Below are positions 25,789 to 34,923 of a stretch of 64,000 nt of DNA, piece by piece. The position numbers and the translations under genes are program-made. Below the pieces are notes generated by a model, which worked only from the letters and a program-made list of their open reading frames with translations, was not told where the DNA came from and did no database searches. Position 1 is the first letter of the stretch; each line of letters opens with the position of its first letter. This DNA is from Planktotalea frisia (lineage in GTDB: Bacteria; Pseudomonadota; Alphaproteobacteria; Rhodobacterales; Rhodobacteraceae). The stretch lies in assembly GCF_001890925.1 (NCBI RefSeq), contig NZ_MLCB01000091.1, forward strand, positions 1-64,000, read 5' to 3'.

Positions 25789-26451
25789 TTAGCTGCGGGC
25801 CGTGACACTGTCTTCCGCCGAATAAAGGAATGCGGTGGAGCCGATAGCAACACGGGGATAAAGCTCATTGATATGCGCCATAACCATGCGAACGCATCCG
25901 GAGCTGGCGCGCCCACCAATTGATCTGGATTGCGGTGATCCGTGTATCCTCAGATATGTGTCACGCTGCCCGACGAACAAATAGATTGCGCGAGATCCCA
26001 ATGGGTTTTGCGGGCCTGGTTCCTGGCCATTTGCATACTTTTCAAGCGACGGATCGCGCTCGATCATCGATTTGGTCGGTGTCCAGTGTGGCCATTCCAC
26101 CTTTCGGCGGATCGAGTAGGTCCCCGGCTCGTAAAGATTGCCGCGGGCAATCGCCACGCCGTAACGCATCGCGGTGCCGCCTTCCTCGATATGATAAAGA
26201 TACCGCGCGACCGCATCGACATGAATGTCGCCGGGTGTCAGACCAGACCGGGCTTCAACCCGACGTGGCAGGAAGCGCGGTTGCAATCCCCAAGGGTTCG
26301 ACGTCTCGAGATCGAAGTTTGCAGGTGTCACTTGCGCATCCCAAGCCGCCTTTTGCGATGTCGTTGGCCATGTACTGGCAAACACAGGGTTTGAAATCGG
26401 CGCAGAGAACACAGCTGCGCTGGTCGCGATGAAATGGCGTCTCGTCAACAT
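25789..26451 (-). CDS. L,D-transpeptidase (YkuD/ErfK family)
   Basis: A 220-residue exported protein. RRHF near the N-terminus followed by a hydrophobic stretch looks like a Tat-type signal. The YkuD catalytic block IHG...SSGCVRM is present (Cys nucleophile). It makes 3-3 peptidoglycan cross-links or attaches proteins to the wall. The MerR-type promoter at 26510-26533 reads into it, suggesting metal-responsive cell-wall remodelling. Confidence 0.88.
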   Translation of the reverse strand: MLTRRHFIATSAAVFSAPISNPVFASTWPTTSQKAAWDAQVTPANFDLETSNPWGLQPRFLPRRVEARSGLTPGDIHVDAVARYLYHIEEGGTAMRYGVAIARGNLYEPGTYSIRRKVEWPHWTPTKSMIERDPSLEKYANGQEPGPQNPLGSRAIYLFVGQRDTYLRIHGSPQSRSIGGRASSGCVRMVMAHINELYPRVAIGSTAFLYSAEDSVTARS

Positions 26452-26509
26452 ATTTGGTTTATCTCCTACGCGGTCGGTTTTTTATAGCTTCGCTTTACAC
26501 GTCGATAGA

Positions 26510-26533
26510 ACTTCTAGCAACTGGAGCTTCAAG
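26510..26533 (-). promoter_or_regulatory. MerR-family promoter, site 3 (L,D-transpeptidase)
   Basis: Minus strand: TTGAAG, imperfect dyad AGCTCCAG-TTG-CTAGAAGT, TCTATC as -10. It is weaker than sites 1 and 2 but has the same spacing and core. Confidence 0.6.
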
Positions 26534-26730
26534 GGAAAAAAGACCAACCTACGCAAACATGTCTGCACTAGAAAGCGAGTCGCAGGGATGAGCAGTGAAT
26601 ACATATCGGAATGCGTCCAAACACATCCATGAAAACCGCATTGACCACGCAAGTTGGATCGATCAATTCTGAACAAACTATCAAACGGTCGTTTAATTGC
26701 GATACCTTAAATTGCAAACAGCCCGTTTTC

Positions 26731-27639
26731 ATGCCCCTGATAGGCTACGCCCGCGTATCGACAGAGGATCAGACCCCCCTGCCCCAGTCCGAGGCCCTGC
26801 AAACTGTGGGATGCGTCGAAATCCATGAAGAACACGCCTCAGGCGGCAATCGTGCGCGGCCAGTGCTTGCCCGCTTGCTGGAGCGCATTAGCAAGGGCGA
26901 CACGCTGGTTGTCGTTCGGATCGACCGGCTGGCGCGGTCTCTCTCACATCTGCTGGAGGTGATCGAACGGCTGGAGGCCAAGGGGGCGTTCTTTCGTTCC
27001 ATTCAGGACCCGATCGACACCGGATCCCCGCAAGGCAAGTTCACGCTTCAGGTTCTGGGCGCCGCGGCCGAGTTTGAGCGGGCGCTGATCCGCGAACGTA
27101 CCAAGGCGGGGCTGGCGAGTGCCCGTACTAAGGGCCGGGTCGGCGGGAACCCGGGCCTACGCGCCCGCGATCCAGCGGCGCTACGCAAGGTGCGGCTCGC
27201 GCGGCAAGACGGCTACATGGAGCGGCTGAACGAGACGGCTCAAGACTGGGTGCCCCATGTGCGCCGGTTGCGCCCCGACTTGGCCTGGGAAGACGTTGTG
27301 CGCATCATCAACGGCCCCCTGCCCGAGGCGCGTCGCTGGACCCAAAGCCGTCTCTTGCGCGCTGTGAAGGCCTATGTCCGCGACGGCTTCCTGCCTACCG
27401 AGGTGCTGGCCCGCGCCGGGCGCCGCGAAACGGACGATCGCCTGCCCGCCATTATTGCTGGCATCAAGGGCGCAGATCCCGACATCACGCTTCAAGCGAT
27501 CTGTGAACGGCTGGAATCTATGCGCGAACGCACGCCTCGTGGCCGAACAAGATGGCAGCCGTCTTCGGTGAAAATGCTGTTGGAGCGGGCGGAACGACTT
27601 GGCCTCATGCCGTACGAATCGAGCCAAGATCAGATGTAG
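26731..27639 (+). CDS. Tn3-type serine resolvase with long C-terminal region
   Basis: A 302-residue protein. Catalytic domain from ATG 26731: IGYARVSTEDQ (nucleophile Ser), RIDRLARSL, GKFTLQVLGAAAEFERALIRERT. The region beyond 150 is longer than in Tn3 TnpR and has a second helical DNA-binding-like part. The frame continues upstream to 26611 but lacks conserved sequence. It is next to repABC, so it may resolve plasmid multimers. Short direct repeats TTAATTGC/TTAAATTGC lie just upstream (26693-26716). Confidence 0.88.
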   Translation: MPLIGYARVSTEDQTPLPQSEALQTVGCVEIHEEHASGGNRARPVLARLLERISKGDTLVVVRIDRLARSLSHLLEVIERLEAKGAFFRSIQDPIDTGSPQGKFTLQVLGAAAEFERALIRERTKAGLASARTKGRVGGNPGLRARDPAALRKVRLARQDGYMERLNETAQDWVPHVRRLRPDLAWEDVVRIINGPLPEARRWTQSRLLRAVKAYVRDGFLPTEVLARAGRRETDDRLPAIIAGIKGADPDITLQAICERLESMRERTPRGRTRWQPSSVKMLLERAERLGLMPYESSQDQM

Positions 27640-27813
27640 CTTCTGACCCGAATCCAAAAAATTTCACCGGGAGAAAACTCCGCAGGAGGCAGAAAGTGCC
27701 ATTAGTTGCTTGGGGTTAGCTGCTAATGTGCCAACTCAACAGAGTAGCGGCTCGATTCGGTTAGATCTGCATTTAATATATCTATATCAATGGCTTGCTG
27801 AGTTTTTTACACG

Positions 27814-27833
27814 ACAACACCTATAGGTGTTGT
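27814..27833. repeat. 20-bp perfect palindrome upstream of repA
   Basis: ACAACACCTATAGGTGTTGT, about 150 bp before repA. In repABC plasmids such palindromes are partition (parS-type) or RepA/RepB binding sites. Confidence 0.6.
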
Positions 27834-27893
27834 GGATAACTTTCACACTACATTTAGATTCTTCTTGCCGGACTCACTGGATCGTGGCATTCC

Positions 27894-27940
27894 CATTCTG
27901 ACGGCAAAACGCGTCAGACACGCTGTACACCGTCAGAATG
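27894..27940. promoter_or_regulatory. Inverted repeat in the repA promoter region
   Basis: CATTCTGACGG (27894-27904) and CCGTCAGAATG (27930-27940) are perfect 11-bp arms 25 bp apart. This location 40 bp before repA suits the autoregulatory RepA(/RepB) operator. The gap 27640-27981 has no gene. Confidence 0.55.
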
Positions 27941-27981
27941 ACTAAGAGCCTCAACAGAGGCCGTAGAGTGGGCGGCAGGAC

Positions 27982-29181
27982 ATGGATGATCGTAACATTG
28001 GATACACGCAAGGCATAGGCTCTTCCGATATCGGAGCATTTGCCGACAATCTGGCTGAGTCTTTGGATCGCCAGATGAAGATCGCTTTCGAACCCGAAGA
28101 ACGAAAGTCCCTACGCCGCTTCAGTTCCACCGAAGTCGCCGGCCTCCTGCGCGTAAGCACATCTAACCTGCGCAACCGGCACAAGGACGGCAGCTTCCCG
28201 GAAGTGCATACAGACAACCGCGGACACCGGTTCTACACAGCCCAAGAGATTGATGAGTTGCGCGATGTTCTTGGACGCACTGGAAAGAACGCAGAAAGCT
28301 ACCGCCCAGGTCGACGTGATGGCGATCGTCTCCAGGTGATATCCGTCGTCAACTTCAAAGGCGGTTCATCAAAGACTACAGCAACGATTCATCTTGCGCA
28401 AAGGTATGCCTTGCGCGGTTACCGCGTGCTGGTCCTAGACCTCGATCCGCAAGCAAGTTTGACCACGTTTTTCGGCTTTCGGCCCGAGCTTGAGTTCGCA
28501 GATGGCGGCACAATCTATGATGCTTTGAGATATGAGGACCAAGTTCCTCTCTCGAACGTCATCCAAAAAACCTACTTCCATAAGCTCGACATGGTGCCCG
28601 CCGGTTTGATGCTCTCGGAGTACGAAACCGAGACCGCAAACGCTCTCGCCCGTCGCGTACAACCCATCTTTGCAGAGCGCCTCGCCTTGGCGCTTGAAGA
28701 GGTTGAGGCAAACTACGACATCGTCCTGATCGACTGCCCCCCTCAGCTTGGGTTTCTAACCCTGACTGCGCTGGCAGCCTCGACGGGGCTTTTGGTTACC
28801 GTGGTACCTGGCATGCTTGACATCGCATCCATGAGCCAATTTCTGAAACTTGCTTCAGAAACGGTCAAGGCGGTGGAGGAAGCCATCGGTCGGCGTGTCA
28901 CATGGGATTTTGTCAAATTCCTGATTACCAGATATGAACCGTCGGACGGTCCGCAGACCCAAATGGCAGGCTACCTGAGATCAATTCTGGCAGGTCAGGT
29001 CATGACAGAGCCGATGCTGAAGTCTACGGCGATCTCCGACGCGGGGATGACCCAGCAGACCGTCTACGAAGTCGATCCAAGCCAATTCATCAGAAAGACA
29101 ATTGATCGCGCCCTGACCAGCGTGAATGGCGTTGGTGATGAGCTAGAGCAGACGATCCAAATGGCATGGGGGCGTCGCTGA
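27982..29181 (+). CDS. repA: Plasmid partitioning ATPase RepA (ParA family)
   Basis: A 399-residue protein. N-terminal HTH region (RFSSTEVAGLLRVSTSNLRN), then Walker A NFKGGSSKTT (124-133), LDLDPQASLT (A' box) and VLIDCPPQLGFL (Walker B). ATPase of the RepAB partition system and repressor of the operon. Its TGA overlaps the ATG of repB. Confidence 0.97.
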   Translation: MDDRNIGYTQGIGSSDIGAFADNLAESLDRQMKIAFEPEERKSLRRFSSTEVAGLLRVSTSNLRNRHKDGSFPEVHTDNRGHRFYTAQEIDELRDVLGRTGKNAESYRPGRRDGDRLQVISVVNFKGGSSKTTATIHLAQRYALRGYRVLVLDLDPQASLTTFFGFRPELEFADGGTIYDALRYEDQVPLSNVIQKTYFHKLDMVPAGLMLSEYETETANALARRVQPIFAERLALALEEVEANYDIVLIDCPPQLGFLTLTALAASTGLLVTVVPGMLDIASMSQFLKLASETVKAVEEAIGRRVTWDFVKFLITRYEPSDGPQTQMAGYLRSILAGQVMTEPMLKSTAISDAGMTQQTVYEVDPSQFIRKTIDRALTSVNGVGDELEQTIQMAWGRR

Positions 29182-30149
29182 TGGCCCGAAACATCTTCAA
29201 CCAGCCTCCAAGGAATGAGACGGAGAGCGGAGCCCCCTCCCCTACCCCGCCAAAAGCGGCAAAGCTGCCGGGATCTGTTGGAGGATTGCGCGACTCTTTG
29301 CGCGAGATCACAGCAAACTCGATTCGCGATATCGAACCCGATCAGATTGACATGGATGGGCTGCGCGATCGGTTGGTTCTGGAAGATTCCAGTATCGATG
29401 AGTTGGCCGAGAGCATTCGCAAGCATGGCCAACAAGTGCCCATCATGGTCCGTCCATCAGCCCAACCGGACAGATACCGCATCATCTACGGCCGCCGCAG
29501 GCTTGCGGCGATCCGTAAGGTCGGTGGAACGGTCAAGGCAATTGTTCGAACCTTGGACGATGACGCATCTCTGATCGCTCAAGGCCAGGAGAACAACCTC
29601 AGGCTTGATCCGTCTTTTATAGAAAAGTCTCTTTTTATCAGAGAGATGCAAGAATCCGGGTACAAACCCGGTGTCATTCAAGATGCTCTAGGTCTGACCC
29701 GGCAAGGCGTATCCAACCACAGGGTCGTCATAGAACAACTGCCAGACGGTCTTGTTCAACTCATCGGGCCAGCACATGGGATCGGACGACGGCAGTGGGG
29801 TGATCTAGCTGCCTTATCGGTCAAGGTAGATTTGGTGGACATCGCCAAAGAGGCGCTCGCCGCCCTGCCCGACGACACTCCTAGTTCCGAAAAGTTCCAA
29901 GCGGTCTATTCAGCTTGCTCGAGCAAAGCACGTAGCGAAAAGAAGCCGCCCAATCGTGGGCTGACTTCGGTCATCAATGATGAGAACGGCAGTTCATTGG
30001 GCACGCTGACAATCAATGAGAAGGCGATCGCTCTCAAGGTCACCAAGAAGGACAACCCAGAATTCGGCCAATGGCTCGAAGAGCACGCGGAAGCTACGCT
30101 TTTGCAACTCTTCGCACAGTGGCGGAATGAGAGAGGCTCTGGGTCCTAA
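29181..30149 (+). CDS. repB: Plasmid partitioning protein RepB (ParB family)
   Basis: A 322-residue protein. ParB N-domain IRKHGQQVPIMVRP and IIYGRRRLAAIRK (CTPase motif), an ENNLRLDPSFIEKSLFI block, a central helix-turn-helix (ALGLTRQGVSNHRVVIEQLP) and a C-terminal dimer domain. ATG at 29181 overlaps the TGA of repA (TGATG), so translation is coupled. It loads at palindromic centromere sites such as those at 27814 and/or 31445 and 31554. Confidence 0.96.
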   Translation: MARNIFNQPPRNETESGAPSPTPPKAAKLPGSVGGLRDSLREITANSIRDIEPDQIDMDGLRDRLVLEDSSIDELAESIRKHGQQVPIMVRPSAQPDRYRIIYGRRRLAAIRKVGGTVKAIVRTLDDDASLIAQGQENNLRLDPSFIEKSLFIREMQESGYKPGVIQDALGLTRQGVSNHRVVIEQLPDGLVQLIGPAHGIGRRQWGDLAALSVKVDLVDIAKEALAALPDDTPSSEKFQAVYSACSSKARSEKKPPNRGLTSVINDENGSSLGTLTINEKAIALKVTKKDNPEFGQWLEEHAEATLLQLFAQWRNERGSGS

Positions 30150-30387
30150 CCCAGGCCACACAGAGCAACACGAGCAGAGGAGAAAAGCGAAGACCCGAAA
30201 GAAAAGAGCCCCCCAAAGTTTCCCCTGGAGAGCCCTCATCATCTGATTAGCATCTTTGATGTAGCAACCTCCAGCATACCGGTCAAGAGTCACCGATTCG
30301 GTGGACTGATATTTTTTGCCTTTTTCCGCGAAAATTCGAGGAAAGAGACGGGGAAGTTGTGGGCCGAACGGTCGTCGTGAACAAGCC
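30150..30387 (-). ncRNA. Probable antisense counter-transcribed RNA region (incA) between repB and repC
   Basis: In repABC operons this intergenic region encodes a small antisense RNA that limits RepC synthesis. Here 238 bp without a gene contain repeated AGAGCCC and C-rich words (30205-30235), which could form its hairpins. Exact ends are not determinable from sequence alone. Confidence 0.5.
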
Positions 30388-31443
30388 ATGGCATTTACAA
30401 AACTCTCGATCGAAGCCGCAGGTGCTAATGAAACCCGCGGCTCATTTCCCCCATCTGAAACCGACGTCTGGACCATCTTCAGAGCCCTGAGAGATGCACG
30501 CAGCGTGTTTGGTCTACGTCCTGGCCACATACAGACACTTCAAGCAATGCTCAGTTTTCTGAAACCTGGCCATGGCGAAACGGTTTTTGCGTCTAACAAT
30601 TCACTTTGCCAGCGCGTTGGCGGAATCGACGAACGGACACTCCGGAGGCACATCAACCGCTTCGTTGAACTCGGATTCATCAAGCGCAATGACAGCTCGA
30701 ACCGAAAGCGCTACCGCGTTCGCTCATCCGGCGGGGAGTGCATCAGTTATGGATTGTCTCTCACGCCCCTGCTCCAACGTGCGAGCGAGCTTATAGCCAT
30801 CGCGCAAGAGATGGAGAATAACCGGCGAGATCGGATATTTGTCCGCAAACAGATCCTTACAAAGCTCGCCCATTTAGAAGAGCACGATCCTAGCAACACA
30901 TTCATCAACCACGCACGGAAAGCTCTACGCAGGAAGCTGAGCCTCCCCGAATACCACGCTCTGCTCGCCAATACAGATGCAGAATGCCAGAGTTTGTCTA
31001 CCCCGGATGACCCGCCTGAAACTATGGAATTGCCCGCCAATGACGGACAAACTGTCCGGCATCAATCTAAGTCTAAAGAAGAAAAAAAAGATTTAGATAG
31101 CAACATAGGCGATGAGATCCTGAAACCAGACTTGCTGACCTCAGTCTGCGATCAGGCGACATCGTTCTCCACAGAGAGACTTAGAAACTGGTTTGACATT
31201 GAAAACCATGCTCGAACACTTGCACCCATGATGGGCATTCACCCAGAAACTTTTGAGAAAGCCAAGAATGCTGTAGGAGCTCAGAAAGCGTCATGCGCGA
31301 TCTTCATCATGCTACAGCTTGGAAAACGCATCAGGGATTTTGGAGCGTATTTTCACAGTATCACCCTGGGTCAAAGGCAAAACCAATTTGATCCATTAGC
31401 TTTGATCAAGCGACTGTCCGAAACCAATGAGCGAACTGTCTAA
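30388..31443 (+). CDS. repC: Replication initiator RepC
   Basis: A 351-residue RepC-type protein. N-terminal LRPGHIQTLQAMLSFL and a winged-helix block (SNNSLCQRVGGIDERTLRRHINRFVELGFI) that binds the origin. ATG 30388 is preferred over the upstream frame start at 30316. A variable C-terminal part follows. The origin of repABC plasmids usually lies inside repC, and an A-rich stretch is at 31068-31110. Confidence 0.96.
   Translation: MAFTKLSIEAAGANETRGSFPPSETDVWTIFRALRDARSVFGLRPGHIQTLQAMLSFLKPGHGETVFASNNSLCQRVGGIDERTLRRHINRFVELGFIKRNDSSNRKRYRVRSSGGECISYGLSLTPLLQRASELIAIAQEMENNRRDRIFVRKQILTKLAHLEEHDPSNTFINHARKALRRKLSLPEYHALLANTDAECQSLSTPDDPPETMELPANDGQTVRHQSKSKEEKKDLDSNIGDEILKPDLLTSVCDQATSFSTERLRNWFDIENHARTLAPMMGIHPETFEKAKNAVGAQKASCAIFIMLQLGKRIRDFGAYFHSITLGQRQNQFDPLALIKRLSETNERTV
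31068..31110. other. A+T-rich stretch in repC, candidate oriV
   Basis: This run of AAGTCTAAAGAAGAAAAAAAAG-like sequence is much richer in A+T than the rest of repC. In characterised repABC plasmids the origin is an A+T-rich segment inside repC. Assignment is by that analogy. Confidence 0.4.
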
Positions 31444-31444
31444 T

Positions 31445-31569
31445 GTCCACCGCGGTGGACTTCGAACGAGAAGCGGAGCTTGTGGCAACCAAAATTGTCC
31501 AAACGCACCTAGCGGCGCGTGGTGGTTCTTCAGTTTATCTCAGGCCAGCAGATGTCCACCGCGGTGGAC
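31445..31569. repeat. Two identical 16-bp palindromes after repC
   Basis: GTCCACCGCGGTGGAC is found at 31445-31460 and 31554-31569, 109 bp apart. The first begins on the repC stop/following ATG. Identical perfect palindromes beside repABC are the form of the group-specific partition sites described for Rhodobacterales repABC plasmids, so these are strong centromere candidates. Confidence 0.65.
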
Positions 31570-31655
31570 AAGTGACACACGAGCAACCCTTGATGAAAAT
31601 CTCGCAGCCCATGGAAGAAATCGGCGGCCAGGCATTACACCCAAAATCCCTAGAG

Positions 31656-32858
31656 TTATTGTGGGAGGTCACCATCTCCAAATAGGTTTGGAAAGAGCCT
31701 CTCTCGATAATCCAACGGAAACGCCAACCGTACGGGCGTCTTCGGCGAGGCGGAAGTCAGGTATCCGGCGGCGGTCAGTTTACTCAGCGTGTTCCGAGCG
31801 GTACGCTCGGACGTCTTGAGCACAATCTGCGCGTCACCACGTTCCAGTGCACCATGCCGAAGAACGGCCGAAATCAAATCGGGTGCGCGTTTGTCATCGA
31901 TGGTATCCGCAACAAGACGACGATAGCGCTGGTCCAGTCCGCCGAGATCGAACAGCTTTGCCGAGAACGTGATCTGGTCGAGCGTCACTTTCAGGAACCA
32001 TTCGCTGAACGTTTTCAATGCCGCCTCTGAAAGATTGCCGCGCCCGTCCCGATCTCCTCGTCGGGGACTATCCGCAAGATTCATCATCCGTTTGTACTCA
32101 CCCCGATCCATCAGCCCGCGGGCCAGCCCACGCGATACGGACCAGAGCCCTTGGCCGCCGATCCCGGCTGTGAGGGCCATGGCATGAGACATCAGTCTGC
32201 TGACGCGCCCGTTGCCGTCAGGGAAAGGGTGGATGTAGTTCAGCCGGTGATGTGCAGACGCGATCGCAATGATCCGTCCACTCGAAGACCGCGCCGCAAT
32301 CTGAAACCGATTGTCGAAATGGTCCATAAATGCCGCGACGCGCGACGATGAAGGAGGTAGGTGGCGCCCGACCGCAACTTCCCGATCGTCATCCTGGCGC
32401 ATGCGTCCCGGAACGATGGGCTCTTGTGTGCCGTCGGGATGTTCGATGACCCGAAACTCATCCGGCATCTCGTCGTAGAAGCTCTTATGGACCCAAGTCA
32501 GGAATTCGACAGATGTGGGGCGGGGCAGGGTGCCCTTGCGATGCATCTCGTCGATGCCGCGTTGAACGATGACGTGGGCCCGGGCCTCAAGGGCGAGAGG
32601 GCGGGTTTCTTCCTCAAGCTCGGCGCCAGCCAGCGCCCTTTCGATGTCGCGAGGGCGTGTGTTGTGTCCTTCAATCAGGTTGGAGTAGTAGCAGTTCATC
32701 ACGCGGACAAGATCGGCAAGTTCGGCTGCGCTGTCAGGATGCAGTCCTTGGCCCAGCCCGGTGGCTTCCCTCTGGATGTCGACCGAAAGGTCTGCCAATT
32801 CTGTAGGAATATGCTCTTCGAAGAAGCAGGGTTCGATTCTGGCGGGTGTTTCCAGCAT
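31656..32858 (-). CDS. Fic-domain AMP-transferase with winged-helix tail
   Basis: A 400-residue protein from ATG 32858. The Fic motif is HPFPDGNGR (His210-Arg218), and an N-terminal inhibitory motif SNLIEG (59-64) marks it as a self-inhibited (class II) Fic. A C-terminal winged-helix region (TSERTARNTLSKLTAAGYL) follows. It transfers AMP or another nucleotide monophosphate to protein hydroxyls. It is convergent with repC. The 293-bp gap upstream to 33152 shows no gene. Confidence 0.9.
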   Translation of the reverse strand: MLETPARIEPCFFEEHIPTELADLSVDIQREATGLGQGLHPDSAAELADLVRVMNCYYSNLIEGHNTRPRDIERALAGAELEEETRPLALEARAHVIVQRGIDEMHRKGTLPRPTSVEFLTWVHKSFYDEMPDEFRVIEHPDGTQEPIVPGRMRQDDDREVAVGRHLPPSSSRVAAFMDHFDNRFQIAARSSSGRIIAIASAHHRLNYIHPFPDGNGRVSRLMSHAMALTAGIGGQGLWSVSRGLARGLMDRGEYKRMMNLADSPRRGDRDGRGNLSEAALKTFSEWFLKVTLDQITFSAKLFDLGGLDQRYRRLVADTIDDKRAPDLISAVLRHGALERGDAQIVLKTSERTARNTLSKLTAAGYLTSASPKTPVRLAFPLDYRERLFPNLFGDGDLPQ

Positions 32859-33151
32859 TTTTGCCGATCTTCTATGTTTACAAAGTAATTGAAAAACATA
32901 CACATTTCGGAGCCGCGGGCAAGGTTTTGCCGATATGTGTTGCCGATCTTGGGTGCCGGTCTGGAATTGCTGCATGAAATCAATGGCTTCGGCAGATGTG
33001 CCGGGCTTTTCGGTTTTGTTGTGTGCCCAACGGGGCTGGAGAAAGTGAAAGTGTTCTTCGGGTTTTGTGACTGACGGATGAGGGCCTTTGGGGTCCCTCA
33101 GATGGGTCCGGGCCGGGTTCCGGTCTGCCGTTCCTGATGAAGGGCATTCCC

Positions 33152-33622
33152 ATGCAAACAGGTGTCTTGCGCGTGTTGCGCGCGACCGCTGCCTCTTGGT
33201 GGCGGCATAGAGAACTGCGCCGAACCGGCGAGACGAAGCTGGCACGGCGGCTCGAGCGGAAAGCCGTTCTCCGCGATCTCGGCTATCTCACGCAGGCTGC
33301 GACTCTGCCAAACGCGCACGTGATCTGCGGGGAGGGTGGGACGTTCCTCCATCTCGGTTGGACCACAGTGTCGACTTTCGCGCCGATCGAGCGCTTTCCC
33401 TTGGCCGCTCTTGCAGTCGTGCGAGGGACACCGTTCATCGATATCCGACCCGTCCGTGACGTCATCGCCTTCGCGAACTTGCCGTGCGTGGCGCGGGACG
33501 GATCGGTCGACGCTGCCCCTTCGGGGCTCGCCAGGTCCGTTTCACTGACCACCTATATCGACATGGTCGAAGAGCTTGGCGCGAAGGTCGCCAATGATCC
33601 GCGGCCCCGTCAGACAACCTGA
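33152..33622 (+). CDS. Hypothetical plasmid backbone protein
   Basis: A 156-residue protein. The ATG at 33152 has AAGGG 7 nt upstream (ATG 33137 is also in frame). Basic N-terminal half, then a hydrophobic alternating central part. No motif I recognise. It begins a run of rightward genes (ArdC, DUF3768, ParB-like) and is 39 bp before ardC. Confidence 0.55.
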   Translation: MQTGVLRVLRATAASWWRHRELRRTGETKLARRLERKAVLRDLGYLTQAATLPNAHVICGEGGTFLHLGWTTVSTFAPIERFPLAALAVVRGTPFIDIRPVRDVIAFANLPCVARDGSVDAAPSGLARSVSLTTYIDMVEELGAKVANDPRPRQTT

Positions 33623-33661
33623 CTCCCAATCTTCTCACCAACACTCGAAAGGAGGCCAGCC

Positions 33662-34603
33662 ATGGCCCGATCCCGCACGCCCAAATTCGATGCCTCCGAG
33701 GTCATCACGAACGAAATCATCCGCATCATCGAGCGCGGCGTCCTGCCGTGGCGCAAGCCATGGACCGCAGGTGGCAGCTCTCGTCCCCTGCGCGTGGGCG
33801 GAGAACCCTACCAGGGAGTGAACAACTTCCTGCTGACGATGCGGACCGTGATGGCGGGCCACAGCTCTCCCTTCTGGATGACGTTGCCGCAGGCCAATGC
33901 GTTGGACGCAAAGGTCCGCAAGGGTGAGAAATCCTCTGTCGTCGTCTATTACGGTCAAAGCCGGAAAGACGCGGGCGGCGATGAGCGTGACCGCAGCGAC
34001 GGGGATGATCACTCCGAGGAAGCCCGCATTTTTCGCTTTCAGAAATCCTACCGCGTGTTCAATGCCTGCCAGATCGAGGGCTTGCCCGACAGCTTCTTCC
34101 CCGATCCGGAGCCCGTGCCCGAGCATCCGCCGTCCGAGCCCATCCCGCACATGCAGGCGTTTTTCGACGCCATCGACATCACAACCGTCTTCACGGGCAC
34201 GGAGGCGTACTATTTGCCCCCCGTGGACAAGGTTTACATGCCATCCATCACGCGGTTCCAGGACCCGCGCAATTTCTACGGGGTCTGGGCCCATGAGCTG
34301 GCCCATGCCACGAAAGCCCCCCATCGACTGAACCGTGATTTCGGGTTCTCGAAGTTTGGCAACACGTCCTATGCGCGCGAGGAGATCGTCGCGGAATTGA
34401 CCTCGGTGTTCCTGGGTCAGACGCTCGGCTTCACGGCGCATACGCTCGAGATGAATGCCGCCTACCTCCACAACTGGTTGCGCGTTCTTCGGTCGGACAA
34501 GGGTGCGATCTTCAAGCACGCCGCGGATGCGCAGCGCGCCTGCGACTATCTGATCGCCAGATCGGAGATGGGCAGGGCAGGGCGCAGCGCCGAGGCCGCC
34601 TGA
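33662..34603 (+). CDS. ardC: ArdC-type antirestriction/ssDNA-binding metallopeptidase-like protein
   Basis: A 313-residue protein. N-terminal ArdC domain (VLPWRKPW, then YQGVNNFLL and the KGEKSSVVVYYG block), C-terminal zincin with HELAH (211-215) and a downstream EEIVAEL Glu. ArdC proteins of conjugative plasmids protect incoming DNA and bind single-stranded DNA. Preceded by AAAGGAGG. Usual length. Confidence 0.9.
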   Translation: MARSRTPKFDASEVITNEIIRIIERGVLPWRKPWTAGGSSRPLRVGGEPYQGVNNFLLTMRTVMAGHSSPFWMTLPQANALDAKVRKGEKSSVVVYYGQSRKDAGGDERDRSDGDDHSEEARIFRFQKSYRVFNACQIEGLPDSFFPDPEPVPEHPPSEPIPHMQAFFDAIDITTVFTGTEAYYLPPVDKVYMPSITRFQDPRNFYGVWAHELAHATKAPHRLNRDFGFSKFGNTSYAREEIVAELTSVFLGQTLGFTAHTLEMNAAYLHNWLRVLRSDKGAIFKHAADAQRACDYLIARSEMGRAGRSAEAA

Positions 34604-34626
34604 CCACATGGAGAACGGAGATTCCT

Positions 34627-34836
34627 ATGTCACGTAAGGAACCCAAAACGCTGCGGGTGGCCTGCTTCAACGACGGCCGCCGCAAGATCATCACCTTCAA
34701 GCGCGGTGCCTATTGGTGGAGCCAGTCCGAGGGCGCTTATCCGTTCTCGGCAGCGCTCGAGAGCATTAAAGAACAAGGCGGCTGGATCGAAACCATCCCC
34801 AACTCGAATTACAGACCCAAGGGGCTGTTCGGGTAG
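34627..34836 (+). CDS. Small conserved-looking hypothetical protein
   Basis: A 69-residue protein, Lys/Arg and Trp rich, beginning MSRKEPKTLRVACFND. It follows ardC by 23 bp with a GGAG upstream. The function is unknown; the position between ardC and DUF3768 is typical of a plasmid accessory operon. Confidence 0.6.
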   Translation: MSRKEPKTLRVACFNDGRRKIITFKRGAYWWSQSEGAYPFSAALESIKEQGGWIETIPNSNYRPKGLFG

Positions 34837-34923
34837 GGCACCTTCTGCTTCGGTCCTTCCGACAAGCAGAAAAGAAAAAGCAGGCTTTGGGAAGGGTGTT
34901 TCAACTTCTCAAAGGAGAGCCCT

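Noticed and set aside
31443-31685. An 80-codon frame after repC
   Set aside because: Its start falls in the first partition palindrome and it spans both palindromes; it has no motif. Kept as non-coding partition DNA.
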